Assembly: GCA_036365455.1 (NCBI GenBank)
Contig: JAWQUS010000001.1
Span: forward strand, 21,741,001-21,805,000
Origin: Macrosoma leucophasiata
Taxonomy: Eukaryota > Arthropoda > Insecta > Lepidoptera > Hedylidae
Length of the DNA stretch: 64,000 nucleotides
Direction: 5' to 3'
Below are positions 23,301-31,518 of the stretch, piece by piece. Under the pieces are notes generated by a model. It ran no database searches. It was not told the origin of the DNA and was given only the letters and a program-made list of their open reading frames with translations. Each line of letters opens with the position of its first letter. Within the stretch, counting starts at the first letter, position 1. Position numbers and translations under genes: made by a program.

Positions 23301-26300
23301 CTAACACTAAGGCGGCCAACTCTCTGATTTTTGTGGATAAATAGCGTATGGTGAATGCGAAGTATAAAGTTTTGTCAGTATACGTATGTACATGTACCAA
23401 AACTACATAGAAACACAAAACTTACATACTGAAGTAATTTATTTTTAAAATAGTACGTACATATTATGACTAGAGTGACACTTTTTCAAAGAATTCAAAT
23501 TGGAACAAAGCGATCACATACACACACACGCAAACAATTTTCAATTGAATTCACACAATGCATGTTGATATACGTAGATGTTGCGCTCTTGTTTGCATGC
23601 GTGTGTGGGTGTAGTGTAGTGTATGTTTTGTGTATGTGACCGTGTAATTATGTAGTAGCTTAAAAAAAAAATAGGCATGGTACATTAATGCATCGAATGC
23701 GGGGACATTCGGGACGCATCCAACGTTTTACGGGACTATTTTATTAACTCCTACAAAGCTGTTGTGATACACCCCATTCGGGGAGGAGCGGTAACATATT
23801 ATGGACAAATTAAAGTAAATAACTTGTAGGGAGATCCAGAATTGCATGGAAGCAGACGTTTTTATGTGTTTCTTGATATCCCATGTTTAGCCCCGTATAC
23901 CGAAAGGTAGGAAGAGGAATGGGAGGTGGTGGGATAATTCCTACAAAGCGGGATTACATCCTACATCATACGGGACGCTCCCGCAAAATCCCGGACGGTT
24001 GGCCGCCTTAATCTTATAAGAAATAGCATTGTTAGCAATAGATGTCGCTACTGCCATCCTAAAAGTCAAAACAAGAATTCGACAATCGGGTGTGGACTTC
24101 GGTAGCTCAGTTGGGAGAGCGGCTGGACTAGAGATCCCACTAGTCGCGGGTTCAAGTTATTATGCACTAGTTACTAGGTTATCTAACACGATAGTGCTAA
24201 ACACTACCATTTGGCGGCAGATAGATTAGCTGGTACCGTGGTGCCTACGCTCTTGAACTCCGACACAGAAAATCTACAACCAGTACATATTTTTACTGGG
24301 TACTATCGAGAAACTGGCCGGTCAGTGACGTCGGTGCGTTATTTTTATGACGTTAAAGTCGAATTTGCAATGTTCTTAGATGGCCAGAAAATACCTTGAT
24401 GATAAGTATAAGTAGGTGCTTATGTATTAATAACATTACGAGAATAATAACATACACACTGTTAACAAAATAACATACCAGAAATTAAAAAAAAAACGGA
24501 AAGAAAAATTTGACTTCGGGCAGGAATCAAACCTGCGACCTCAGGATAACCAGTCTAGCCGCTTTACCACTAAACTATCGAAGTGACACGTACGGACGAT
24601 ACGTCAAATTTTTCATTCCCTTTTTTCTTTAATTTCTGGTAAGCTTAGTGGTAAAGCAGTTGGACTGGTTATCCTGAGGTCTCAGGTTCGATTGCTGCGC
24701 GAAGTCAATTTTTTTTTCCGTTTTTTGTTTAATTTCTAAAGATTACTAGCATGTGTTATTGCGAAAAATAAATAGTACAAAAAAACTTACCGCAGTAAAT
24801 CTCTTTTCCACATAAGCAGCCCAACCCACAGCGTACTGTCCAAATGTGATGATGATAAACAGTATCAAGGAACCTTCGAAGAGGCCCATCTTCCGAACAT
24901 GCCTGTAGTAGTAAACTGCGGACCGCCAATTAGGTAGACCGTTCTTGAGTACTTCATTATACCTGTTAGATGGATTTCATATTACTGTAGAAAGTTATTT
25001 TATTTTAAAGAAAAATGGAAAGAAAAATTTGACCTCTGGCGAGACTCGAACTCGCGGCCTACTGGGAATCTAGTCCAGTCGCTCTTCCAATTGAGCTACT
25101 GAAGTCCTGCCCGATTTGTCAAATCTTTCCTTCACATTTATTGCCTTGCTTTATGGTAGCAGTAGCGCCATCGATTGCCAACCATGCTAGTTAGGCAACT
25201 GATATAATAGACTTTTCAGTTTATTGAATATCGTAAAGAAGTCGCTTTTACCCTTAATAATTGTTTGTATATATATTTCGCATTAACACATGCTTGTGAA
25301 ACATATTTATTTTTAAAGAAAAATGGAAAGAAAAATTTGACTTCAGGCGAGACTCGAACTCGGGGCCACTGGGAATCTAGTCCACAACCAGTAGTCTTCT
25401 AAACAATTCATGCTTGCATTACTCAAACCAAAAGGCAGACCAGGTTTATGCCCACAATAGCACTAATAGTTTGACACTAGTATTACCAACTTATCTATAC
25501 TAATATTAAAAAGAGGGAAAATTTGTGTTTTTGTATTATGTTTGTAACATTTTTACAGAAACTGCTAGACCGATTTCAAAATTCTTTCACCATTAGAAAG
25601 CTACATCTCCATTGAGTAACATACGCTATATAACATTAATTGTAACTGTGCAATTTCAGGGTGAGCTAATTTTATAAATAAAAGTGTGTTCAAAGTTATA
25701 ACAAAATTACGTAATCATTGATAATATACAAGATTTATTGAAAGATTCTGTTTTTTCACTCAAGTAAGCTTCATCATCATTATCATCATCATTTCAGCCA
25801 AAATACGTCCACTGCTGAACAAAGGCCTCCCCCAAAGAATGCCACAACGAACGGTCCTGGGCCGCCCTCATCCAGCGATTGCCCGCGACCTTCACCAGGT
25901 CGTCGGTCCATCTTGTGGGAGGCCTGCCTACGCTTCGCTTTCCGGTACGCGGTCGCCACTCGAGAACTGCTCTGCCCCAACGGCCGTCAGTTCGTCAAGC
26001 TATGTGCCCTGCCCACTGCCACTTGAGTCTCGCTATTCGGTGAGCTATGTCGGTAACTTTGGTTCTCATGCGGATCTCCTCATTTCTGATTCGGTCTCGC
26101 AGAGAAACTCCAAGCATAGCTCTCTGAGTGACCTTGAGCCTTCTTATGAGGCCCATAGTGAGCGACCACGTTTCTGTCCCATAAGTCATCACTGGCAACA
26201 CACACTGATGAAAGACCTTTTTCTTGAGACACTGCGGTAAGTCAGACGAGAAGATGAACCGTAGCTTCCCGAACGCTGCCCAACCGAGTTCTTTAAGAAA

Positions 26301-27431
26301 GGCGACAAGTAAGCTTGCTACAGGAAAAAATACAATTTTAATAATAGTAATTGAACTCACTTTTCTCTTTTTCCTGGATCTTTGAGTATATTGTGCACTG
26401 ACATCAGATTCCTAAACTGCACATCAGCATCAGGAGCATCATTCTTGTCTGGATGCAACTTTAGAGTGAGTTTCCTGAATGCCGTCTTTATTTCCAATTG
26501 GCTTGCATCCTAAAAATATAATATTTTGATTATAAAAATATGAAATAACAAAAATATTTTTTATTTTAAAGTAATTTAATCCAAATAATTTTGGTTGTTT
26601 TCCAGCTATCAGATACAGTAGCAAGTAAGAGTAAGCTGGGAGTGGTAAAAAAAAAAAAAAGCGCAAGAAAATCTGCAAATGTATTTCTATAATTTATTTT
26701 GAATGTGTAAACCCCTGGCTACTAAATATATGTTCTTAAATATTCTCGAATACATTTAAACATGATTTTTAAACTAATTTGTGTGATTATGTCCCATTTG
26801 ACGCATGACTTATTAATTCTCACCATTTTATTGTTAAGACTAAATTATAAGTATTTATGATTATGGCAAAAAAGTGTATTGTACAGCATGTTTGGACTGT
26901 TATGGTAATGTATGACCATAACAACTATGGCAAATTATTAGAAGAATTTAGAAATTAAAGCAAAAATGGGATGAAAAATTTGACTTTAGGCAGGAATTGA
27001 ACCTGCAACCTCATAACCAGTACAGCCGCTTTACCACTAAGCTACCGAATTCGGAAGCAGCTGGACTGGTTATCCTGAGGTCAAGAAATTTTATGTGGCA
27101 GAGAAAAAAATGGCAGAGAAAAACCACTTCGACCTCAAGGATGGCAACGCAGCTGCATTTTGATCTTCGGTTTCTGTGCAGATATCTCTAGGCTGCAGTA
27201 CTAATTTACTACCCTTGTGAATGTGAACTGCATGCTTGTTTAGCACCATCTTTACACAAAAAAAAATAACCGTGATGTAGTGAAACACTACTAGAATACC
27301 TGAGAAACTCCTAAAAGTTCGTAAAAATTTTGGTTAACTTCTTCAACCACGTCAAACACTTCCAGATCATCGTCGTCCCATGCCGCTGCACTTGATAGTA
27401 AACATATAAAAAATAGACATTTATAATGCAT
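14324..27431 (-). CDS. DNAJC1: DnaJ homolog subfamily C member 1 (DNAJC1/MTJ1-like), complete
   Basis: ER-membrane J-domain co-chaperone: the J domain should act on BiP in the lumen, the SANT domains should be cytosolic (known for the family). Exons in transcript order: 27431-27300, 26509-26361, 24962-24791, 22861-22635, 19770-19566, 19037-18804, 17272-17123, 14446-14324 (TGA). All junction phases agree; 463 residues (human is 554). Residues 1-17 form a signal peptide (MHYKCLFFICLLSSAAA); J domain about 37-94 with HPD at 63-65; membrane segment about 121-142; Lys/Glu-rich stretch about 215-250; SANT1 about 304-355 (GGLWTDDDLAELVRLVKKYP); SANT2 about 386-435, split by the last intron. Exon 7 uses a weak donor (GTGGGC). 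Exon 5 encodes HTA repeats. Introns are full of tRNA-like repeats and Helitrons. Start: first ATG before the signal peptide. Confidence 0.92.
14522..14814 (-). repeat. tRNA-headed SINE, second copy, head decayed
   Basis: Same family as 13431-13737 and same orientation, with deletions in the head (CTGCCTCGCCTAGTGGTAGC). Lies in DNAJC1 intron 7, about 75 bp from exon 8. Confidence 0.8.
14830..14965 (-). repeat. S1 repeat, partial minus copy
   Basis: CAAACGTGCAGTTCAACATG to GGAGCCATACATTA, the 3' half of S1 in reverse; directly abuts the SINE 14522-14814. Lies in DNAJC1 intron 7. Confidence 0.7.
15765..16345. mobile_element. MITE with GGTTGCACCAAAATATTTG ends
   Basis: Left end CGGTTGCACCAAAATATTTG and right end CAAACATTTTAGTGCAACC are inverted copies, as are the subterminal TTCTATAACTTTAGCAAAGG and CCTTTGTTCAATTTAGAGAAG. 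About 580 bp with an AT-rich interior. Longer relative of the MITEs at 19281-19400, 20259-20402 and 47085-47221. DNAJC1 intron 7. Confidence 0.65.
16826..17093 (-). repeat. S1 repeat, full minus copy beside DNAJC1 exon 7
   Basis: Runs from AAAGTGCAAACAAGCACGC to CTACCACCAGTAAA. On the gene strand it begins about 30 nt after the exon 7 donor. Confidence 0.85.
17330..17460. repeat. Very AT-rich palindromic tract
   Basis: Alternating AAATTTAAAATATATTAAATTT blocks that can fold back; no coding content. DNAJC1 intron 6. Confidence 0.7.
17548..17930 (+). mobile_element. G retroposon copy 1
   Basis: Runs from GGGAGTTTTGGCGGGAACC to GCGATGCCATAATAAC plus an A run. Inserted in a Helitron-like relic whose pieces flank it at about 17474-17530 and 17995-18080. 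Confidence 0.75.
18081..18417 (-). mobile_element. Non-autonomous Helitron (pair member A)
   Basis: On the minus strand it starts TCTATACAAATAGATAAAAT and ends with a stem (ACGCGGACGAATTCGC) and CTAG, inserted between A and T. Contains a (GACG/GACA)n microsatellite at 18262-18300. Near-identical to the opposite-facing copy at 22223-22540. Confidence 0.75.
18515..18625 (-). pseudogene. Decayed duplicate of DNAJC1 SANT1 exon
   Basis: About 105 bp align with 18828-18930 of exon 6, e.g. GGGCCTCCTATCCCAGTATT against GGGCCTCCTGTCCTGGTATC and TGTAGCAGTTTTGCTTAAGC against TGTAGCAGTTCTCCTTGAGC. Roughly four in five bases match. It lies 200 bp downstream of its parent in intron 6, has no flanking splice signals I can support, and is probably unused. 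Confidence 0.8.
19281..19400. mobile_element. Stem-loop MITE (TTGCACC...AGGCT family)
   Basis: TTGCACCACGATATTTGTTA against TAACAAATGTCTTGGTGAAA, ending CCCAGGCTAA. Left terminal bases eroded. Confidence 0.55.
19785..20245 (+). repeat. tRNA-derived SINE, most complete copy
   Basis: tRNA-like head 19826-19886 (GGTCCAGCGGTGTGAGACGA as A box; GGGTCGCGGGTTCGATCCC as B box), a body with TTGTATGGCCTACAGATATT, and an end GGCGTCGAAGTGACC...ATATTCTCT. Relatives at 2690-2760, 3895-4125 and 6555-6845. DNAJC1 intron 4. Confidence 0.65.
20259..20402. mobile_element. Stem-loop MITE (AAGCCTGG ends)
   Basis: AAGCCTGGATTGCACC pairs with GGTGCAAACCAGGCTT; the interior ATTTCACATCCTTCT / AGAAGGATGTGAAAT also pairs, so almost the whole 144 bp is a hairpin. 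Confidence 0.75.
20706..21390 (-). mobile_element. G retroposon copy in reverse, split by S1
   Basis: Poly-T plus TTATGGCATCGCTATTATGC at left and AAGGTTCCCGCCAAAA at right. An S1 copy (20945-21246) interrupts it. DNAJC1 intron 4. Confidence 0.75.
20945..21246 (+). repeat. S1 repeat inserted into a reversed G retroposon
   Basis: A full S1 with a long A tail splits the reversed G element 20706-21390 within its GAATAACAG / TGTATAGTG region. Confidence 0.85.
21564..22216. mobile_element. DNA transposon with CACGGAATAG ends and 8-bp TSD
   Basis: Terminal inverted repeats CACGGAATAGATAAATAA (right side matches apart from one base over about 25). Both sides carry ATATTATC (21556-21563 and 22217-22224). 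653 bp. On the minus strand it contains an exon-like start: ATG at about 22046 then MKYEMSERGGIPFDR and a donor GTAAGT at about 21999. 8-bp duplications suit hAT or P superfamily; not assignable further. Confidence 0.75.
22223..22540 (+). mobile_element. Non-autonomous Helitron (pair member B)
   Basis: TCTATACAAATAAATAAAAT start; end ACGCGGACGGAGTCGCGGGC plus ACTGCTAG. Internal (GTCT)n. The CACGG transposon is inserted two bases inside its 5' end. Opposite orientation to the copy at 18081-18417. Confidence 0.75.
22926..23148. mobile_element. Foldback element packed with ATCGATAG
   Basis: Ends CTAGTGTTG / CAACACTAC. Inside are repeated CTATCGATAG palindromes and the mirrored GACCTCGAAAAACAGTC / GACTGTTTTTTCGAGGTC. 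A paralogous segment at 24012-24190 lacks exactly this block, which fixes its borders. DNAJC1 intron 3, 65 bp from exon 4. Confidence 0.8.
23177..23256 (+). repeat. tRNA-like sequence (Tyr-tRNA-like shape, anticodon stem disturbed)
   Basis: ACTTCGGTAGCTCAGTTGGG ... CGCGGGTTCAAGTCTCGCC ...TGAAGT folds as acceptor, D and T arms with good A and B boxes. The anticodon stem has an extra C, so a functional tRNA is doubtful. A second copy at 24094-24160 lacks its 3' acceptor. Confidence 0.6.
23309..24003. mobile_element. TIR element with TAAGGCGGCCAAC ends
   Basis: TAAGGCGGCCAAC at 23309 pairs with GTTGGCCGCCTTA at 23991-24003. 695 bp, no coding capacity seen. It separates two copies of a local duplicated segment. 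Confidence 0.6.
24187..24288 (-). repeat. S1 repeat, head fragment in reverse
   Basis: ACACGATAGTGCTAAACACTACC to CTACAACCAGTA; DNAJC1 intron 3. Confidence 0.65.
24479..24736. repeat. Head-to-head pair of tRNA-like modules in a 250-bp inverted repeat
   Basis: Left arm 24479-24590 and right arm 24625-24736 are inverted copies, each starting AGAAATTAAA and holding a tRNA-like unit (TTAGTGGTAAAGC, anticodon region GGTTATCC, GGTTCGATT). About 40 bp separate them. DNAJC1 intron 3, 55 bp after exon 3. Confidence 0.85.
25015..25110 (-). repeat. tRNA-like SINE module
   Basis: Minus strand: GACTTCAGTAGCTCAATTGG ... GAGTTCGAGTCTCGCC then GAGGTCAAATTTTTCTTTCC. A second, truncated copy lies at 25318-25386. 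DNAJC1 intron 2. Confidence 0.65.
25772..26305 (-). mobile_element. 5'-truncated RTE-type LINE, C-terminal RT fragment
   Basis: The minus strand encodes the C-terminal part of an RTE reverse transcriptase (CVLPVMTYGTETWSLT, RIRNEEIRMRTKVTDIAHRI, LKWQWAGHIA), with a frameshift, and ends in a TGA-triplet tail. Flanked by 11-bp duplications CAAGTAAGCTT at 25761-25771 and 26306-26316. DNAJC1 intron 2. Confidence 0.85.
26950..27055 (-). repeat. tRNA-like SINE module
   Basis: Minus strand: TTCGGTAGCTTAGTGGTAAA ... CAGGTTCAATTCCTGCC, tail GTCAAATTTTTCATCCC. Same family as 24479-24736. DNAJC1 intron 1. Confidence 0.65.
27123..27262 (+). repeat. S1 repeat, 5'-truncated copy
   Basis: CACTTCGACCTCAAGGATGGC to GTTTAGCACCATC plus an A run; lies about 40 bp from DNAJC1 exon 1 on its intron side. 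Confidence 0.65.
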
Positions 27432-30060
27432 CTTTAAGCATTCGCTGGTTCAATGAATTCACTTATTTACACAAAAATGGCTTATTGAGGATAAATTATT
27501 TCAAATTACGAGTAGTATGCGTAAGAAATCTGACAATCTGACTGAATCTGACTCTAAATAGTAAATACTCTAATGACTTTATCTGACTGGTGACTGGCAG
27601 ATTTGGCAGCTCGGCAGCTGGCAGCTGGTAGGTAGTGATGGACGAATGCGAACGATTTTACATCACTCGAATGGTTCTTTCTGACAATCGAATGTTTTCT
27701 CATTAATAAATTAATATTATGTAAGTTTTATAAGGAACTTTGTAGTAAGTGCCAAAATAAAGAAATAAACTTGTCGAAAAAAAATCTTTTTTGTACAATT
27801 GCTACCGTTAAAGACAAAAACAATAAATAAATCTTAAAACAACACTAAAATGAAATAAGGTTTGCTACTTCAATGCAAAAATATTCTTATTACCATAAAA
27901 GAAATAAATAGGGTAAAACGAAACAATAATATTTTAAGGTAGGTACAACTGCTACCCTTTTAAAATTTCTAATGAGAAAAAAAACATTCAAATACTGAAA
28001 ATTCATTCGAATGAATAAAATATTCAAATAATCGGAGCTCGCTGGCGTAGGCACCTCCACATTACCTAATATACTTGCCACTAAATGGTAGTGTTCAGCA
28101 CTATCGTGTGCCAGTCAGGTGGTTATGTACGGCCCTGTAATTTCCGGCACAGAGGCATAACACCTTAAGCCTCAGGAGTGGTAACGCATCTGCATTTTGA
28201 CCTTGGTCTTTTTGTGGGTGTCTATAGGCTGCAGTCATCACTTAACATCTAAATGAACTGCATGCATGTTTGTCATAACATAAAAAAATTATTTAGAGCT
28301 CCAGTGACGGTACTGGAGCTCTACCACCAGTGAAATTGTATTTAATCTTTTAAATACTATAGTATAGTATTATAATACTATGGTATACTATATATTACTA
28401 GATCTAATTTTCAGTGGCATTGAAACAAAAATGTACATATATTATACCACCATTATAAATGTTGTAACAAATGAAAGCAATAAAGTATTGAGTAAATATT
28501 ATGTTCAAAGTCCAACTAAATCGGATAAAATTAAATTCTGTTTCCTAACTTTCAACCTTTACTTTGGAAGTGTATTTTATAACAATTCCGTAAAAAGAAT
28601 AATTATGTATATTATTTCGAAATAAAATTCCAAGTTGAAAGTTGCAGTGTTAACAAAAAACAACCCCAAGATAAAATTGGTGCCCTTTACAAGGAGTTCC
28701 AGTAACTCAACTACTCAATAGGGAATCGGACAACTTTTGAGAATGTGTCTAAAATTATTCTTTATACGTTTATTTAACCATAATAAACATTAATTTTATT
28801 ATTTAAACATGTTAAAGTACCAGAAACTACACATACATTTTATAATTTCAAAAATGCCGCGTAATCGGTGCCGAATGACTGTGAACAATGTGACGTCAAC
28901 TGTTTGCAATCAAAGGGAATCTTTGAATTCCACACGACTAACCAAGCGCAAATTAATTTAGTTGAATTTCATATAACTTATTTTTCGTGTAAATAACGTA
29001 GAAAATATCCAAAAAAAGAGCCAATAAATCAAAGTATCACTTGTGTTCAATATTTGTTGTACAAACATATGACGTCACGTCCTGTGATTGATGTTTCGTT
29101 CAACATAGAGCACAGATAAAAAATATTAAAATTATTACATTTTATTTTGCAATTTATAAATAAAAATCATTAATATTTCACGAAAATATTTAATGAGTCA
29201 TCGTATTATTTCACAATCATTCATTCTAATCATAGTTTACATTTATTTTCGATAGCTGTCCGATTGCCTATTGACGTGACCACTCGAGTCGATATCGAGA
29301 GGATCCTTATCATTACTCGAATGGCAAAACTTGACTCGAACGAGCCGCATCACTATTATCAAACTTCAGACATGACATTCTTGACCAATTCTTGACGTTC
29401 ACTGGGTTTGGTTCAAAGATTACATATTGGTTTGATGGTTTGGTTAACAGAGTAAAAAAAATATAAAAAAAGGTAATCCAATATTTTTTTTTGATTCTGA
29501 CTGTTGTGATTTTTGTCCGAGGTAAGGACTTTTTCAATTTAGGCATTTTGTGTCGAACCGATGCAGTGCCGAAGCGGTGCGTTTGTCGTATGGCCATAGA
29601 TAATACTTAGAGACTGTATGTATGGCGCACGGAAGGTCATTTGTTTTCATACAAAGCGCACGGCGCGGCAACAGTACGACGTTCGCGGTACCGACTACCC
29701 TATATACTGTATATAGATTTATAGCATATTTAGACCAATTTTAGCATGACCAAGAACCTGAGCATACGTCAGTATGACGTATTTCAGGCATTTCTTTAAT
29801 CTTTATTATTTCCTTACAATCAATAAATAAAATATAGGTAAAGGAGCCTCTGAATTTTCTTTCCATTCACATTTTGTTTCGTTAATGTAAAAAGTATGTA
29901 TGTATGTATGTTTACGCCAGGTCCCTAACGGGGTAGGCAGAGAGTGTAGAGCGCCAGATATCCCGGTCCTGACAAACCTCTCGTGCTTCGTCTACCTCTA
30001 ATTACCTATATGTAAAAAGTAAATGTACTTACCTATCTATCTTTAAGTAGTCTTATCTAA
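27432..30060. other. Intergenic region between two divergent genes
   Basis: Contains AT-rich unique sequence, S1 pieces (28032-28335) and a short SINE tail at 29910-29950. The ORFs at 28380-28625 and 29313-29597 have no recognisable features. Both flanking genes start from this side, so their promoters should lie at each end (near 27432-27650 and 31300-31518). Confidence 0.5.
28032..28335 (+). repeat. S1 repeat, head-truncated, with inverted S1 head at its end
   Basis: The copy starts at GGAGCTCGCTGGCG and ends near 28292. It is followed at 28296-28335 by an inverted S1 head ending CTCTACCACCAGT, so two S1 pieces point at each other. Confidence 0.75.
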
Positions 30061-30067
30061 GTTACCT

Positions 30068-30226
30068 GGAGTTTTTGGCGGGAACCTTGAAAGAGGCGTG
30101 TGGTGCTCTTATTTTATTTCATTTTCTTGGTGTATTTATGAGTGATATTATATAAAGTTGGTGGCATATTGTTTTATATAGGCTTATGCGTAATAGCAAT
30201 ACCATAATATTAATTTAAAAAAAAAA
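30068..30226 (+). mobile_element. G retroposon copy with internal deletion
   Basis: TTTTTGGCGGGAACCTTG start, then a jump from GGCATATTGTTTTATATAGG to GCGTAATAGCAATACC and an A tail. Flanked by CTAAGTTACCT (30057-30067) and CTTAGTTACCT (30227-30237). Confidence 0.8.
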
Positions 30227-30257
30227 CTTAGTTACCTACCTACATAAGAACGCGGGA

Positions 30258-30780
30258 GGGAGTTTTGGCGGGAACCTTGAAAGAGGCGTGTGGTGCTCTT
30301 ATTTTATTTCATGTTCTTGGTGTATTTTTAAGTTATATTGAATAAAGTTGGTGGCATTTTGTTTGATATAGGTTTATTACAGTGCCCGTGTATAGTGAAA
30401 TAGAATAACAGTGCGAAAACACGACCTTTCAGGTTGCCTCCAAATCTTCATTGTACATGTTCTGGTAGAGTAGCCATCGCTTTACTCGAATAACTTGACT
30501 GTATGTTCTTAGGTTTTCGCGAGCTAGACTCATTGCGCGCGTATATTAAACTAAACGCGAGATAAATCCGTAAAAATAGTTTTATTTCAATAATTTGACT
30601 GTAACTCACTTGACTAACATATTATACTTGATAAATTATATACTTGATACTTATATATTATACTTGATGACTATATTATACTAACTTTTACGCTGCTTAA
30701 ATAAATACGAAATATCGTTTTACTTGACACTGGCAATATGCGTAATAGCGATGCCATAATAACAAAATAAAAAAAAAAAA
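30258..30780 (+). mobile_element. G retroposon, first of a tandem pair
   Basis: Full copy with a roughly 85-bp extra insert (about 30500-30590), ending in an A tail. Preceded by GAACGCGGGA (30248-30257). Confidence 0.8.
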
Positions 30781-30790
30781 GAACGCGGGA

Positions 30791-31210
30791 GGAGTTTTGG
30801 CGGGAACCTTGAAAGAGGCGTATTATGGTGCTCTTATTTTATTTCATTTTGTTGGTGTATTTTTAAGTTATATTGAATAAAGTTGGTGGCATTTTGTTTG
30901 ATATAGGTTTATTACAGTGCCCGTGTATAGTGAAATAGAATAACAGTGCGAAAACACGACCTTTCAGGTTGCCTCCAAAACTTCATTGTAAATGTTCTGG
31001 TAAAGTAGCCATCGCTTTACTCGAATTACTTGACTGTAACTCACTTGACTGACATATTATACTTGATAACTTATATACTTGATACTTACTTAATATACTT
31101 GATATTATACTAACTTTGACGCTGCTTAAATAAATACGAAATATCGTTTTACTTGACACTGGCAATATGCGTAATAGCGATGCCATAATAATAATAATAA
31201 AAAAAAAAAA
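30791..31210 (+). mobile_element. G retroposon, second of a tandem pair
   Basis: Full copy, about 420 bp, A-tailed. GAACGCGGGA lies before it (30781-30790) and after it (31211-31220), so three identical 10-mers bracket the pair. Confidence 0.85.
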
Positions 31211-31518
31211 GAACGCGGGAAACGGGAAAGTAATTTTTCTACAGTCCAAAGGATTTCTCAACTTACCATCGATCAGATATAGCATTTATTACCACCGCGA
31301 AAGACCTGCTAAATAAAGCAAGATTTTAGCAGTTTGTTTTTCTGTTTGTAAATCTTATTGCACACTATTCGCCCTACCGCCTTTACTGAATACTCTGATA
31401 CTCTGATTAGTACATTTTGAATTCTCATGAAGACAATCAATCAAGTTTATAATAAGATGATTACTGGATAAAAAGCATGCAAGAGTTTACGAGACCATTC
31501 TATTAAATTTCTAATGAA

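Noticed and set aside
25839..26240. 133-codon plus-strand ORF
   Set aside because: It is the antisense of the RTE reverse transcriptase fragment.
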